Of a stretch of DNA of 64,000 nt, positions 18,127 to 32,100 are shown piece by piece. Both the position numbers and the translations under genes were made by a program. The stretch's first letter is position 1; every line of letters starts with the position of its first letter. This stretch comes from Verrucomicrobiota bacterium (GTDB lineage: Bacteria > Verrucomicrobiota > Verrucomicrobiia > Limisphaerales > J093): positions 62,001 through 126,000 of the forward strand of contig JAOSKK010000036.1 in assembly GCA_027493615.1 (NCBI GenBank). Direction: 5' to 3'. The notes beneath the pieces were generated by a model. It saw nothing but the letters and a program-made list of their open reading frames with translations, did no database searches and was not told where the DNA came from.

Positions 18127-21100
18127 CTAAGGCCAGCGGGCGCGAAAGTAGCGGGCGCCGGCACCAGGGCGACGGTCCAGCTCGACCGGGATGCGGACAC
18201 TGGGCCCGATCACCGTCTGGGCGTCCTGCCAGGCCCGCAGGTCGGTGCTCTGTTGGATGACGTACTCAACCCCCGCCGCGCCCAAAAGCCAGAAGCTGGG
18301 ATCACCCTGCCCCACGCGACGCCACTCGAGGTGCGGGGTCAGGTCGGTGCCCTCAACCACGGTTGTCACTTGGGTGAGATGCTTTTCTGGATTGAACGCC
18401 TCGGCTTCGGCCCGCAAACGCATCACATGTGTGAAGGTGCCCGGCTGCGTCGGCATCAGGTGAATCCGGAGGGTCAGTCGGACCGCTTCATCCAGACAAC
18501 CCAGGTTCACGAACAGCCAGGGCCCCACTTGTTCCCAGGAACCGTTGGCCTGTTCGACGTCCCGGACCTGCCATCCTGCGGGCAATTCCTCAACCAGCGT
18601 CACCCCTGCCGCTCCGCAGGCCCCGCTGTGATCGACCGTGTATTCGTAGACGAGGACCTCGCCCACGCGGCCGGTGGCCGGGGCATCGGTGGCGGCGAGG
18701 AGCAATTCGAGGTTTTCGCAATACCAGCCGCGCAGCAGCCAGAGCGAGGTATTCTTGAACAGGTTCTGTGAAGCCGTTGACTGCTCGACCCCGAAGGTCT
18801 GGGTCGCCAGCCGGGCCTGCCCCTCGTCGAGGTCGCAGACTGGCGGGGTCACAATCATCACCGGGTCGCCTTCGCTGGTGAGCTTGATCTGAAACTCGTT
18901 GGTGTCGATGACCGCCCCGCGCTGCACGGGTCCGACATTGAAGCTCAGCGGCGGCACCACGTAGCCGCCGGGGGTGGTTTGGAAGATGGGATCGCCATAA
19001 CCGGCCGGATGCGCGGTGAGCCCGCCGCTGGGCTGGAGCGGGGCGAGGGGTTGCAGGTTGGCGAGGGTGGCATACCGGGCCGCGGCGGCGGCGCTGAGCC
19101 GGTTGGTGTCATGGAGGACCTGCGGACCGATCAGGTACAAGGACTTGCCCGCCTCGCGGAGCTGCTCCAACAACCGGACATCGGCATCGGTCAAGCCTTG
19201 CCCGGGCTGGGACAGACCGGCCCAGATGATGAGCTTGTAGCCCAGGAGCCGTTCGAGCGTGGGTTCCTCTTCAACGCCCGTTCTCTCGCCGATTTGGGGA
19301 AGACATCCACGCCGTTGCGGACGAAGGGGAACATCCGCTCGGCGCGCAGGAGGTCGCCCATCAGCGTGATCTGGGGGTCGTCGTAGTTCTTCAGGATGGC
19401 GACATCGCCGCAGACCTCGAGCACCTCGAAGGTGTTGGTCTGGGAACGCGCCCGCAGTTGGCCGGCGCCGTCCAGGAGCCGGGCGTGGACGCGGTAGAGG
19501 CCGCTGGCCAATCCCGCGCGGCGCAGCACGGCGAAGGGCGCACTGGTGGCGGCCTCGAACAGGCCGTCGTCGCCGTGGAACTCGACCCGGCTGCCGGCGG
19601 GCAACTCGCCCTGCACCGTGGCGGCAAAGACGATCGGGGCGCCAGGACAGTAGGTGGCATTGGCCGCCGGGCTGGTGAGGACGATGTCCTGGGTGACGCG
19701 TACCACGATCTGCACCGGCGCCGAAGTAGCCTGGGCGCCGTCGTTGTCGGTGGCGCGGGCGGTCAGGTCGTGGGTGCCGGCTGGGACAGCGGTCCAGGTG
19801 AGCTGGAAGGGATCGGTGGTGTCCTGCCCGATGACCCGGCCATTGGCGAGGAACTCGACCTGAACGACCTGGCCGTCGGGGTCGGTGGCGATGGCCTGCA
19901 AGGGCACAGTGGCTGGGGCCGGAAACACCTGGCCATCGGTGGGGGCGCTGAGCCGAACGGTGGGCGGCTGGTTGGGGAGGACCGTGACCCGGAACGAACG
20001 CTGAACCTGGTCCTGACCGCCGCGCTCGACGCCACCACTGTCCCGGACGGTGACGGTGATCGTGGCGGTGCCGGACTGGCCGGGTTTGGGCTGGTAGGTC
20101 AAGGTGCCGGTGGCGGCGGGGGAAGTGTATTGGACGGTCGGTTCAAGCAGAGCCGGGTTGTCAGAGATAGCGGAGACGGTTAGCGACTGGATTTCATTGG
20201 GTGCACCCGTGGTGATGCCGGTGAGGGGGACGGTCTGGACCGCGCTGTTCGCGCGGTGGGAACGGTCGGCGATCGGGTCGAGCGTCGGCGGGTCATTCAC
20301 CGCCTGGATCGCGAGGTTGAACCGGTGGGTGAAGGTGTCGAGGCCGCCGCGTTCGGTGCCGCCGGTGTCGCGGAGGACGATGGTGACGGAGTTGGTGCCG
20401 AAGGCGTTCGGGGCGGGGCTGAAGCGGAGGGTGCCGCTGGGGTCGAGGGCTGGCGTCTGGCTGAAGAGGCCGGGATCGGCAGGGGTCAGGGTGAAGCTGA
20501 GTTCCTGTTCGCGCTCGTTGGCGGGGCCGGGAGAGATCTGAGTGGCCCAACCGGGGAGCGTGATGGCCCCCGCGTCTTCGTTCACGGACACTTCCGGGCC
20601 GGGCGCGAAGCTGGGCGGGTCATTGACCGGAAGGACGGTGACTTTGAAGGTCCGCCAGGCGGACTGGCTGCCGTCGCTGACGATGACGAAGATCCAGGCG
20701 TCGCCGAAGGGGCCGATGCCGAACTGGTTGGGGGCGGGTCGGAACGAGAGGATTCGGTTGGTGCCGCTGCCGGCGAGCTTGAGTTCGGATTGTGGGATCA
20801 GGGCCGGATGCCAGGAACTGGCGGTGAGGATGAGTTGCTCGAGGGGCGTGTCGGGATCGTCGACGGTGAAGCTGACCGAGCCCGCGGTGTCCTCGTGGAT
20901 CACCTGGTCGGGGATGGGCGACAACGAGGGGGGGAAAGCGATGATGTTGGTGTCGTTGTCGAGGATGGTGACGGCGGTGCTGGCGTTGGCGAGGACGGCG
21001 TTCAACGGTTCGGCGAGGAGCAGCTTGAAGGTTTCCGTGTGAGATTCCGACACGTCGTCGTCGAGGATGGTGAGGACGATTTCCTGCTCGGTCTGGCCCG

Positions 21101-24100
21101 GTTCGAAGGACAGCCAGTCGTTGGCGGCGACGTAATCGGAGCCGGCGAGGGCGGTTTGATCCTCGGTGGAGTAACGGACTCGGACGGGGCGACAGGGCGG
21201 TTCGGAGAGGCGGACGGTCAGGCGGACGACCCCGCCGGGCGTGTTTTCGGCAATGGGTTCTGGCTCCAACACACTGAGGGCAGGATCGGTGGGAGCCTCC
21301 AGGCACTTGCCGGCGGCGCCGGCGTCGTAGATGGCGCGCAGTTCATCGGCGCTCAGGGCGCGGTGATACAGGGACAGTTCATCGATGATTCCGACGAAGG
21401 AGAACCGGTTCCCTTCGGTAGTGATGCCGCCGATCTGGACGGGGCTGTGATTGGCCAGCGGCACGATTTCCAGCGGGTAGGCGGCATCGAGTGTCCCATC
21501 GAGGTACAGGCTGACGGTGTCGGGTCCGACCGTGGCAGCGATGTGCATCCACTGCCCGAGGGAGACGACGGTGCGCGAATGAAAGATGTGATCGTGGACG
21601 CCGTCGCTCAGCAGCAGGCTCAAGGTGCCGGGGACGTCGACGCCCCAGATCTTACCCTGTGCGCTGATGGAGTCCCGTGCCTGCCCGTGGATCACGAGGA
21701 CGTACGAGGTGGTATCGTTCAACCGGCTGGCGCCCTTGAGCAGAATGACGCGGTTTTCAGCGCCGATGCCGTCGCAGCGGATCCAGGCCTCGAGGGTGAG
21801 GTTGGTGAGGGCGAAGGAGGGCGAGTCGGCGGTCTCGAGGTTGGCGGCGCCATCGAAACGCAAGCCGGCTCCGACCCTGGCAGGCGGGAAGGTGACTTGG
21901 CCGGGGCCGCGCTTCTCGGTGGGAAGACCGGTGATGCGGTCGTCGAGGTCGCCTTCACCGGACCACCAAGCCACGATGCCACAAGGCGCGGGCGCGCAAT
22001 CGTCGTCGCGGATGGTGGCGGTGGCGCGGTCGATCGTGAGGACCAGGTTCTGGGGCTTGGTCAGGAGGAGGAAGAAGGTTTCAGCGGGTTCGGACTTGAG
22101 GTCGCCGACGATCGGGACGGTGACGGTGAGGTTGGTCTGGCCGGGCGTGAAAGTGAAGGTGGTGGGAGACAGAGGCTGGTAGTCCAGGCCGGCGCGGGCG
22201 GTGCCGTCGGCGGTGGACACCTCGACCGACGCGGGGTTTGGCAGCGGCCGGTCCAGCCGCAGGATGAAGCGGGCGTAGTTGGTCTGACCCGGTTGGCCCT
22301 CGGGGACTTCGACGTTGTCCACCGTCAGGCCCGCGGGTTCGATATCGGTGATGGTCACGACGCCCGTGGAACGGCAGAAGGTGGCGCCGCGGGGGTTGCT
22401 GAGGTCGACGAAGAAGTGTTCCGGGCCTTCGTCGCGGGTGTTGCCGCTGATGACGAGGCGGACTTCCTGGTTCGTGGTGCCGGCGAGGAAGGTGACGGTG
22501 CCGCTGCGATGCTCGAAGTCGGGGCCTCCGATGGCGGTGCCGTTGCGGGTGGCGAAGTCGACGGTGATGTTCGTCCGGGAAGCGGAGGAGAGCCAGACGG
22601 GGACGAAGGCGACGGCCTGGCCTTTGAGGCCGACGTTGACTTCGAGGTTACCGACTGACAGGCAGGGGAGGTTGGTGTCGAGGATCCAGACCTGGGTTTC
22701 GACCACACCGATGGGGGCACCGACGGGGTTGCTGAGCCGGGCGAGGAAGTACTCGTCGGGTTCATCTTCGTCATCGCCGAGGGTGGAGATCAGGACAGAC
22801 ACCGCGGTCTGTCGGGGGAAGAACACCAGGTTGGTGGTCAGGGGACGTAGTCGCGTCGGGCGGCCACGGCGGTGCCGTCGGTGGTGGAGAGGGTCACCGA
22901 GGTTTGGATATCGCGCTCCGGGTGTAACCGGACGGTGACCAGGGCGTTGCTGCCTTCCCACGTGGGTGAGGCGCGGACGGAGAAGTCCAGGGGGGGCACG
23001 ACGCGCGTACGTGCGACGGCGGAGTTGTTGGCGAATTGCGGATCCACGTGGACGCCGCTGACCACGCTGATGAACTGGTGGTCGCCGACGGGCAGGTTGG
23101 TGACGGTGATCAGCACGACCGCGTTCGCTTCCGGGGCGATGGGCGGGAGGTCGCAGGTGATCAGGGTGCCCGCCACCGAACAGGTGCTGTCCGGCGGGGT
23201 GAGGACTTCGGCCAGGCCACCGGCCTCGGGGATGCGGCTTTGGACGCGGACGCCGACGGCGCGTGACGGGCCGGAGGTTGGACACCACGTTGGTGAGGGT
23301 GACGGGGAGGCCTTCCGGGCTCTCCTGCGGTGCCAAAGCGTGGACGGCGAGGTCGGATTGCAGGCAACAGGCAGGCTGGCCGTTGACGACGGTGCCGAGG
23401 CGCATCGGGAAACGCGCGACGCCGGCCGGCGCGCCGTTGTCCGTGAGATCGAGCACGAGATCGAAGGTGCCACCACAGGGGCCATCGACCTGCAGTTCGA
23501 AAGGCTGGCCGACGCGTTGGCCGAGGCCGATGCGCCCGTAGGTGGCGGTGGTGGTGAGGGATCGACGCGGACACCGCCGGTGGTGCCGCCGCGGAGGGTG
23601 GCAACGAGGTTGGTGGTGGCGGCCAGACCGGGATCGCCGTTGCGGAGGAAGAGGCGGAGGGTGACGCGTTCAAGCGGGTCGATGGCTTGGTTGGCCGGTT
23701 GGCAATTCTCGGCAAGGAACTCGTGACCGTCGGGGACAGGGTCGGGGAGGTACTCGTCGTTGAGGATGGTGCCAAGGGCCTCGCCGTGGCCGGCTGCGAT
23801 GGTGGCATTGACGGCGTTGGTCAGGACCACTTGCAGGGTCTCGTCGAACTCGCGCAGCTGCATCGCCGTGCACGCGGATGACGACGTGGGTTTCCAAATC
23901 CCCGGGAGGGAGCTCGAGCGTGGTTCGGGCGATGGCTTCGTAATCCTCGCCGGCTTTGGCCGAGCCATCGACCGTGTAGTAATCCACGCGGACGGGGACG
24001 GTCGCCGGGTTGGAAAGGCGGACGGGCAGGCGCAATTCGGGGAACTGGCCGGGGCCGCCTTCGAGCACAGCGGCGGTGTCGATGGACAACGCGAGTGGCG

Positions 24101-27100
24101 TCAGGTCGTCGTTGAGGATTGTGCCCACGGCCTCGGCAAGGCGGACGGGGGCGCCCACGGCCTGGCTGAGACGCGCGAGCACGGTTTCGTCCGCTTCAAA
24201 CCGATCGTCACCGATCACGGGGACGAGGACCGTCTGGGTGTGGGACTGGCCGACCTTCCAGGTGAGGTTGGTGGAGACGCCGAGGTAGTCACGATCGGCC
24301 ACGCGGGCGGTACCGTCGGCGGTGTCGAACCGCACGCGGACGGGTTGGTCGGGCGCTTTCGAAAGAGTGACGTCGAAGGCGAGGAAGTTGGTCTGGCCGG
24401 TGTGGCCCTCAAGGACGCTGGTGTCGTGAACCTCGAGGGCGAGGTCATCGTCCAGGATGGTGCCTGTGCCGGGTCCGGCGATGGGGAGGTTGCCGGTGGG
24501 GTTGCTGAGCACCACGGTAAAGTGCTCGGTCTCTTCCGCCAGGTTGTCGCCTCGCACGGGGACCGTGAAGTCTCTCACCGTCTGGCCGGGACTGAAGGTG
24601 AGCGTGCCGCACACGTTGGTGTAATCAGCGGGCGCCACCGCGGTGCCGTCCTGGTGCAGAGGGTCACGGTCACGGTGCTGGCCAGCTCGGCGGGCGTACG
24701 GGCCCAACGCCAGACCTTGAAGACGGCGTTGGTGACGGTTCCCGGGTCGCCTTCCCGCACCGTCACGCTGTTTACCGAGAAGCCCACGGGCGGCTCGAGA
24801 CGCGTCGTGACGGGCACGATGTTGTCGGCGGGTGTTTGTTCGCTTTGCGCACTGCCGGTCGAGAAGTAGCTGGTCACCGTCTGCGGCAAATCCGCCAGTT
24901 CGGCGAGATTGCCCGCGGTGACTTCGAGTGTCAGGCGGGCTTCGGCCTGGGACTCGAGGCGACCGACCTCCCAGACGAGCAGGCCGCTGCGGTTGGTGAG
25001 GAAACCCTGGCTGGGGGTGGCCTGCTGGAATCGCAGCAGGTCGGCAAGGCGATTGGTCACGGCGACCGCGGTGGCCGGCTGCGGTCCCACGTTGGTGACG
25101 CGCACGGAGAAGACCAGTCTTGATCCCACGGTCACCGGGTCGGGTTGGTCGGTGGCCTCGCCGCAGGTCACCCGGTACGCAGCAGGCCAGGGTGCCATCG
25201 GGCTTCCGGCCGAGCGTGATGCAATTGGTGAGCGTCGTCAGGGGCTGCGCCCCGTCCCGGGCTTCCAGCGGGCGCAGACGGTCTGATCGCAATCGCCCAC
25301 GGCCTGGAACGTGAAGGCGCGGGTGACGGTCGCGCCATGGCCGGGCATCGGACCGAAGCGGGTGGGACCCTGCAGCGGGCGGAAGTGCTCTTCCTCGAGC
25401 AGGGTCAACCAGACGTCCCCAGCGACAGGTGAGTGGCATTGGTGAGGGTGATGCTGACGGTGACCGTCTCGAGGGGGTCGATGGCGCCGTTGTCGGGCTG
25501 GCAGTCCCCCGTCACGAGCCGGAAGTCGAGGAGGCGCAGGTCCGCATCGTCGTCCAGGATGGTCACCGGTACCACTGTCTGTGGGAACCAGGCGTTCACC
25601 GGGTTGGAGAAGCGGATCTCGCAGGTCTCGTCGGGCTCGGGCAGGTTGTCGCCCAGGACCGTTACGTGGAACTGGGCCGATTGTGCGCCAACCGGGATGT
25701 GGAGGTCACCGCTGGTCGTCTGATAATCCAGTCCACCGGTGGCCGTGCCGTTGTGGGTTTGATAGTGGACCGAGACCGGCGCGGGCGCGGGACGATCCAG
25801 GCGCACGGTCACGACGACGTTGGTGGTGGTGCCGGCGTCCCCTTCGGTGACAGCGATGCTCAGCGGTGTGTCGGCCCTGGGTCGGTCGTCATCCGTGATC
25901 TCGCACTCGCCGCGAGCCCGCTGGATGCCGCGGGCGCCGGTGGCGTTGCGGATGTCGAGGTAGAAGATCTCGTTGTTTTCGAGGTCCCGATCCCCGTTCA
26001 CCAGCACGTCGATGGTGGTCTGGGTCGAGAGGCTGGGGATCGAGCGGGAACCGCTCGCCGCCTGGTAGTCCACGGGGGCTTGGGCGGTGCCGTTGGCCGT
26101 GGCGAACTCAAACGTGACGTCGCGGCTGCTGGGCGCGGTGAGCGTGACGCGGAACCGGGCGGGGGTGGTGCCGGTGTGGCCTTCGACAACCGAGGGGGCA
26201 TCCTCGACGCGGAGGAAGGCAAAGTCACCATTGCGGATGGTGCCCTGGGCCTCGAGCGAGTCCGGCGTGGCGTTGAGCACGTTCGACAGGCGCAGGAAGA
26301 AGGTCTCGTCGTCTTCGTCGACGAGGTCGCCGTTGATCTTGACGACGACCGGCTTTGAGACCTCGGTGGGCCCGAAGCTGAGCAGCGATGCGTTGAGGGT
26401 CTGGTAATCCGTGCCGGCGGTGGCGGTGCCCGGCCGGGTCTGGTAGGTGAGCGAGACCGGGACCTCGCTCGCGCCGGACAACTGGAGGCTGAAGACGGCG
26501 TCGGTCGTGCCGGTGTGGCCCTCATCCACGGCGACGTTGACGACGGACAGGACGGGTGGGAGGTCGTCGTTGGTGACGACAACGCAGGCTCGGGGCACGG
26601 CGAGCTGGGCGTTCATCGGGCTGCTGAGACGCACGCAGAACTCCTCGTCCGTTTCGTAAGTGCGGTCGCCGTTGATCAGCACGAGGGCGTTGGTCACGGT
26701 CTGCCCGGCCATCAGGGTGACGGTGCGGGAGACCTGCTGGTAATCGCCTGAAGCGGCCTTGGCCGTGCCGTCTTCGGTTGTGAAGGTCACCTGCACGTTG
26801 CGCCCGCTGACCGGTTCGAGGGTGATGGGCAAAACGGCCTGCTTCGTGCCGGCGTTTCCTTCCACGACCCCGGTGCCGCTGATGCGGAGGAACGGCAGCG
26901 GATCGTTGTCGCGGATGACGCCGCGACCCTGCCCCCGGTCAATCGTTGCGCCCTGGGCGTTGGACAGGTTGACATAGAAATCTTCCTCGTCCTCTTCATC
27001 GAGAAGATCGCCAAGGACCGGAACGACGATCTGTCGGACCGTGGTTCCCGGCGGGAAGGTGAGGTCACCTGCAGTGGTTTGGAAATCGAGGCCGGGGGTC

Positions 27101-29053
27101 GCGGTGCCCGCGGCGGTCGCGTAATGCACGGTGACGGGACTGGACACAGCCCCGTCGAGCTGGACCGTGAAGATCGCGTTGGTGATCTGGCCCGCGTCGC
27201 CCTCCGTCACCGTGACGCCGGTGATGCTCAGTTGGGGCGGCACGTCGTCGTTGGTGATCCAGCCGCGGGCGCGGCCTCGTTCGCGGGAGATGGAGACGGG
27301 GATGGACGCCACCGGATCGCGGAGGAACACCTCGAGGAACTCGTCCGGTTCCACATCATTATCTCCGCGGACCGTCACCGGCACGTCCAGGCGAGTGTCG
27401 TTCACGGCGAGAACCAGATTGGTCGAGAGCCGCAGGAAATCGACTTCTTCGGTGGCCGTCCCGCTGACGGTGGAGAGCCCGACCTTGATCTCGACGCTGG
27501 CCGGGCGGGACAGGCGGACATGGAAGATGAGATTGGTCTGCGTCCCGACGTCGCCCTCGCGCACGCCAGGCTCGTCGTCGATCCAGAGGAAGGGCGGAAT
27601 GTCGTCGTCCAGGATCTGGCCGGTGGCGCGGCTGGTGAGCAGGCGCAGGTTGGGGGCTTCATCAAGGACGAGGAACAAGTCTTCGGCGTTGCGGTCGCCC
27701 ACGGTCTCGTTCACCAGATCCCCCACCACCGGGACCATGACCTGGGTGGTGAGGACGAGGTTCGTGGCCATGCGCTCCGGGGGAGCACCCAGCGGTTGGA
27801 GACGGACTGGTAGTCCACGCCGGCGGTCGCCGTGCCGGGCTGGGTCTGATACCGCAGGCTCACCGGCTTTTCTGTGGCGCCCATGACCGTGAGGGTGAAG
27901 GGCAGGGGGCGTGGTGCCGGCGTCGCCCTCGACGACCGAGCTGCCCACCACGGAGACGGTGGGGGTTCATCGTCGTCCGCAATGATCAGGGTGGCGGTGG
28001 CGCTTCCCAGCGATGCGCCGACGGGGTCGCGGAGGGTGATCTGGACGCGTTCGTTCTCCTCGTCCACCAGATCCCCCAGCACCTGCAGCGTCAACCCCAC
28101 GCTGGACACGCCCGGCGCGAACACGAGCCGCCCGTCGAGCCGTCCTTCCGGCGCCAAGAAGTCCACCTCCGGCCGGGCAACGGCGGCGGAAACCTGGTAG
28201 TCCACCGTGATCTCCTGACTGCTGGCGGGGGAAAGCGTGACGGTGAAGCTGGCCAACCGGCTGCCGCTGTGGCCCTCGGTGACCATCAGTTCGGCGGGGC
28301 CGATGTTGAACAGATTCGGATACTCGGCCGGCGTGCAGAGGTCGTCGAGGGAGAGCGTGAGCGAGCCGGCGTCGGGATCCGCGCCGCGGCGGGCGCCGGC
28401 GTTCTGGAGGCCCAGCCGGTCGAGATGGAGCGGGGTGCCGGCCGGGAGGTTGGCGAGCGAGAAGCCGACGAGGTTGGTGAACCCGGCGCCATCGAAGAGC
28501 TCAACCGACAGCTCGCGCTTGGCGGCGCGGTAACGTCCGACCGCCTGATAGGCGCGGCCGATTTCGAGGCGGACTGGGTCGCCACCCACGGAGGGGGCCA
28601 CCCCGGGGGTTCGATGGTGGCCGAGGCGACGAGGGTGCCGTTGGTGGCCGAGAGCACCATGACCAGGCCATTGCCGCCGTCGCCGACGTGCTGGGTGGTC
28701 AGGAGACCGATGGCAGCGGTGGGGGAGAACTGATCGTCGAGGGCCAGGACGCGGAAGGCCACGGAGAAGCTGCAATCGGCGGTGTCCGTGAACGGTCCGA
28801 GGGGCGACGACAGGTAATAGGCCGGGCTGGCGTCCACGTCGAGGGTGGCCTCGAGCCGCTGGGCGGGACCGTCCCAGCGGAACTGGGACTCGGTGCCGGC
28901 AGTGAGACTCACAAAACGCCCGCCGGCGACGGGGTCGGTGGCAAAGGATTCGCAGCGGGGCTCGGCGGCGTGGGTATTGACGAGGAGGCCAAGGCCGAGC
29001 CAGGCCGGCAGGGTGCCGCGCCGGCATGTCCGTCCGTGTGTCAGTCTGTTCAT
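18127..29053 (-). CDS. Giant exported Calx-beta repeat protein with LamG-like and Ig-like domains, about a dozen frame breaks
   Basis: About 3,640 residues if read as one gene. Signal peptide from ATG 29053 (MNRLTHGRTCRRGTLPAWLG...). About 15 Calx-beta domains follow, each recognisable by a V(T/V)EGDAGTT-like start, a GTA..G.DY.. middle and a D..E.DE.F...L.NP turn, for example ITGVTVTEGDAGQITNAIF and DEEDEEDFYVNLSNAQGATI. They are interspersed with DUF11-like segments. A LamG-like sandwich lies at about 21300-21990 (CGIVAWWSGEGDLDDRITG, LTLEAWIRCDG, LYLDGTLDAAYPLEI). Toward the C-terminus come cadherin/Ig-like repeats and a final TDLRAW...GARYFRARWP module. Frame breaks lie near 28605, 27930, 27800, 25425, 25180, 24658, 23860, 23560, 23262, 22845 and 19275. 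Calx-beta domains bind Ca2+ in other proteins; adhesion or matrix is inferred. Last gene of the long minus-strand run. Confidence 0.8.
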
Positions 29054-29133
29054 ATCCACAAAGACTTGGCTGCCGGCAGCGGACTTCTCGCAGCGCTTTC
29101 CTCCGCAAGGTGCGTGGCTTGGCATGGCAGTAT

Positions 29134-32100
29134 TCAGAAATCAACGCGGGCCCGCCAGAACCTGGCTTCGATCTGGGCATCCTCCGGCCCATCGAACGCG
29201 ACCTCGCCACGCTCAGGGTATCCCAGCGTGACCGGCACCCAGTCCTCGAGCGACGTCGAAGTCTCGAGCACCACCGGGCCGGCGTAGTGCGCGGGACAGG
29301 CCACTCCGATCCGCCAGCCGCCGGCTTCGTTCCGCTCCAGCCTCAAGCGCGGCCGCAAGAGCACAAACTCCACGTTGTCCACCTGGACCTCGCAAGACAC
29401 CGCATCGGGTCCGGTGTAGGCGAAGGTCAGGTCGTGCAGGCCCGCGCCGGCCCCCACCTCGACTGCGCACTTCACCCAGTCATCCTCGGCCCTCCCCGAC
29501 TCGATCCGCCAGCTCCCGAGCAGGGTCTCGCCGAGGGACAAGTCGAGCTGACCTCCCGGGCATGAACCCCGGACCCGGAGATCGAAGGTGATCTGGGCAA
29601 GACTCGAGACCCACGGAATGCGGCCGCTCAACTTGGCCGTTGGGCCTTGCAGGATCACATAACCTTTGGATTCGTCCTCGAGCCCCAGCCGCACGGCCCC
29701 CGTGGTCGGGTAAGCGAAGTTCAGCAGGCGGCCCTCGACGCTGAAGGCCCGCTGGGCGTCGCGCAAGAATGCGTCGGCATCGGCGGACAACGTCTGCGTG
29801 CGCAGGGTTGACTCGGCGACCGCCAGGGTGTCGAAGGTCCAGGGCTCGAGCAGGCCCGGGGCTGGGGGACTCGCAGCGTCGAGAGCGGTCCGAAGCGGTC
29901 CGCCGCTTCGAGTTGGGCTCAAAGCGGAGGCCAGGGCGGGGATCGGCCGGTCGTAGTTGGGTCTGGCACAGGGGGAGGTAGCCCGGTTGCCCCCAGGAAA
30001 TTCCACGCGAGGAAGTTGGGGGTGCCCGGGAGTTCCTTCGCCCAATGCAGGTAGTCATTCTGGATGCTGAGATGATTGCTGGGGGCTTCGTGGCCTGGCA
30101 GGACGTGATCCCGGAACCCGTAGGCCGCGCGATTGGGGGCGCGGATGTCGAACAGGCGCAACATCTCCCGGACCCCCGCCACCGGCAGCCAGCCGGAAAA
30201 GTCCGTCTTCATGAACAGGGTGACGTAGAGCGCCATCGCCTCGATCAGGATCTTGCTCTCCGGGAGGTCGCGATCCACGAGGTTGGCGGCCCAGACGGAC
30301 AGACCTTCCTGCGGGCGGTAATTCCATTTCTGGTGTCCAAAGGCCTCGCGTCGGATCGAGATGTCGCCGATGAGCCCGGCGTCGTCCGGCCAGTCGGTCG
30401 AGAAGCCGTCGAGGGAAACGTAGTCTTCGACCAGGTAGCCGGCGGCGTGGAGGTAGTTCGCGACGCGTGCGTTGAGGGCGGCTCCGCGGCTGTGGCCGAT
30501 GAGGAGGATGGGTTGATAGCGGAAGCTGAGTTCGGCGGGATGCAGGAGTTGGTCGTTGCGCAGCTCGTCGAACACGCGGTAGGCGGCGACGGCGGCCAGA
30601 TAGCGCGATTCCTGACTCTTGGCGATGGCCACCAGTTTGAGAACCTGGCTCATCACTGTGGCCACGAGCACGTCAGCCGGCTTGCCGGAGAAGAACGCGT
30701 TCCAGGCCACTGCCTCGCAGTACTTGGCGAAGAAGAGCGAGACAAAGGCGGGCCAGAAGCCGGCGCTGGAGTTCCACATGGTGACGTAGGACCGCACGCG
30801 ATGCTCGAGCGCCGAGCCCGCGACGGGAAGGGCGGCCATTTCTCCCAGGATGTCACGGGACGCCTTCCGGAAGTCTTCCCAGGCGGCGACATGATCGCCG
30901 CCCCAGGGATCCTTGGGGTTGAACCCGTGGGTCATCACCACCAGGAGTTCGCCCATCCAGAAGCAGGAGGAGACCCCCCACGGTGTGGCAGACACCGTCT
31001 CGGGCCAGCCAGACCAACCTGTCAACCGCGCCAGCACGCGGCGCGGGCCCAGGCCGCCGCGTGCTTCCGACGGGTCTGCCGGGATGCGCAGCGTGAGCTG
31101 GTCAGTCTGTTGTCCTCCCGCCGGGAGATTCACGGCCAGATCGAGCTGCTCCAGCCGGACGTCCTCGATCGACGGGACATCATTCGAGGCCAGGTCCAGT
31201 CGAAACGTGCCCACGCCGGCCACCAGGTTCGCCGATTGGTTGCTCAGGACCAACGTGACCGGCAGCAGCGACCCCGGCAGCAGAGGGGCGGGAGGCTTGG
31301 TCACGACCACGGAGATCACCAGGGCGAACCGACGGGCTGCTGTTCCTTGAGCACGATGGTATGCGTTACGGCCAGGAACGCGGGCATGGAGGCGGTACGG
31401 TCGTAAGGCTCGAATCCTTGCTTCGTGACGGTGATCCGCAACGGTCCCGGCGCCACCCGGTTCACGCGGAACTGCCCGACGGCATCCGCAGTCAGCGGTG
31501 TCCCGGCAAATGAGACTTGGGCGCCCGCGACCGGTTGGCCACGGCTGTCGACGACCGAACCGGTGAAAGAACCTTCGATGTTGGCTGCAGTAATCGTCCC
31601 CGGAATCTCCCAAGCCTGGTACTCGTCCCGATAGCGAAAGGGCGGCGGCAACCGGATCCACACTTCGGCCTGCGCTTTGGCACGCGAGTAGCGGAGGGCA
31701 TACACGTGCGCGTTCTCGTTGGCCGGAGAAGACGGCAGGCTCAGAAAGAACTCGTCCACCTGGCCATCGCGCAGGGCCAGCCGGGCGTCGCATGGTGCCG
31801 GCGGGCCAGGCGCGCTGTAGAACTCGCCCAGGCTGTCGAAGTTGTGGATGATTGTTTCGTGCCACAGCCAGTTCTCGCGAGTCGCCGTCCCGAGCAGGTG
31901 CGTGTTCAGCTCGTAGTGACCTTCGGTGCAGACCCACTGGTCCCCCTCGGCTCGACCGGGGCTGAGTGTCACCGTGCCCGTCACCCGGGTGTCGAATTCG
32001 AGGTGGTCTTCGTACGGAAGGCCCTCCGGGGTCATCCAGCTCTCGGTGGAGGCCTCGAAGTTCAGGGTCAGAACGACCGGGGTCACCCCGCCTGCCAGCG

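Noticed and set aside
20256..22658. 800-codon open frame on the plus strand opposite the Calx-beta gene
   Set aside because: GC-rich antisense shadow with Gly/Asp/Val-rich low-complexity translation. The opposite strand carries clear Calx-beta and LamG motifs.
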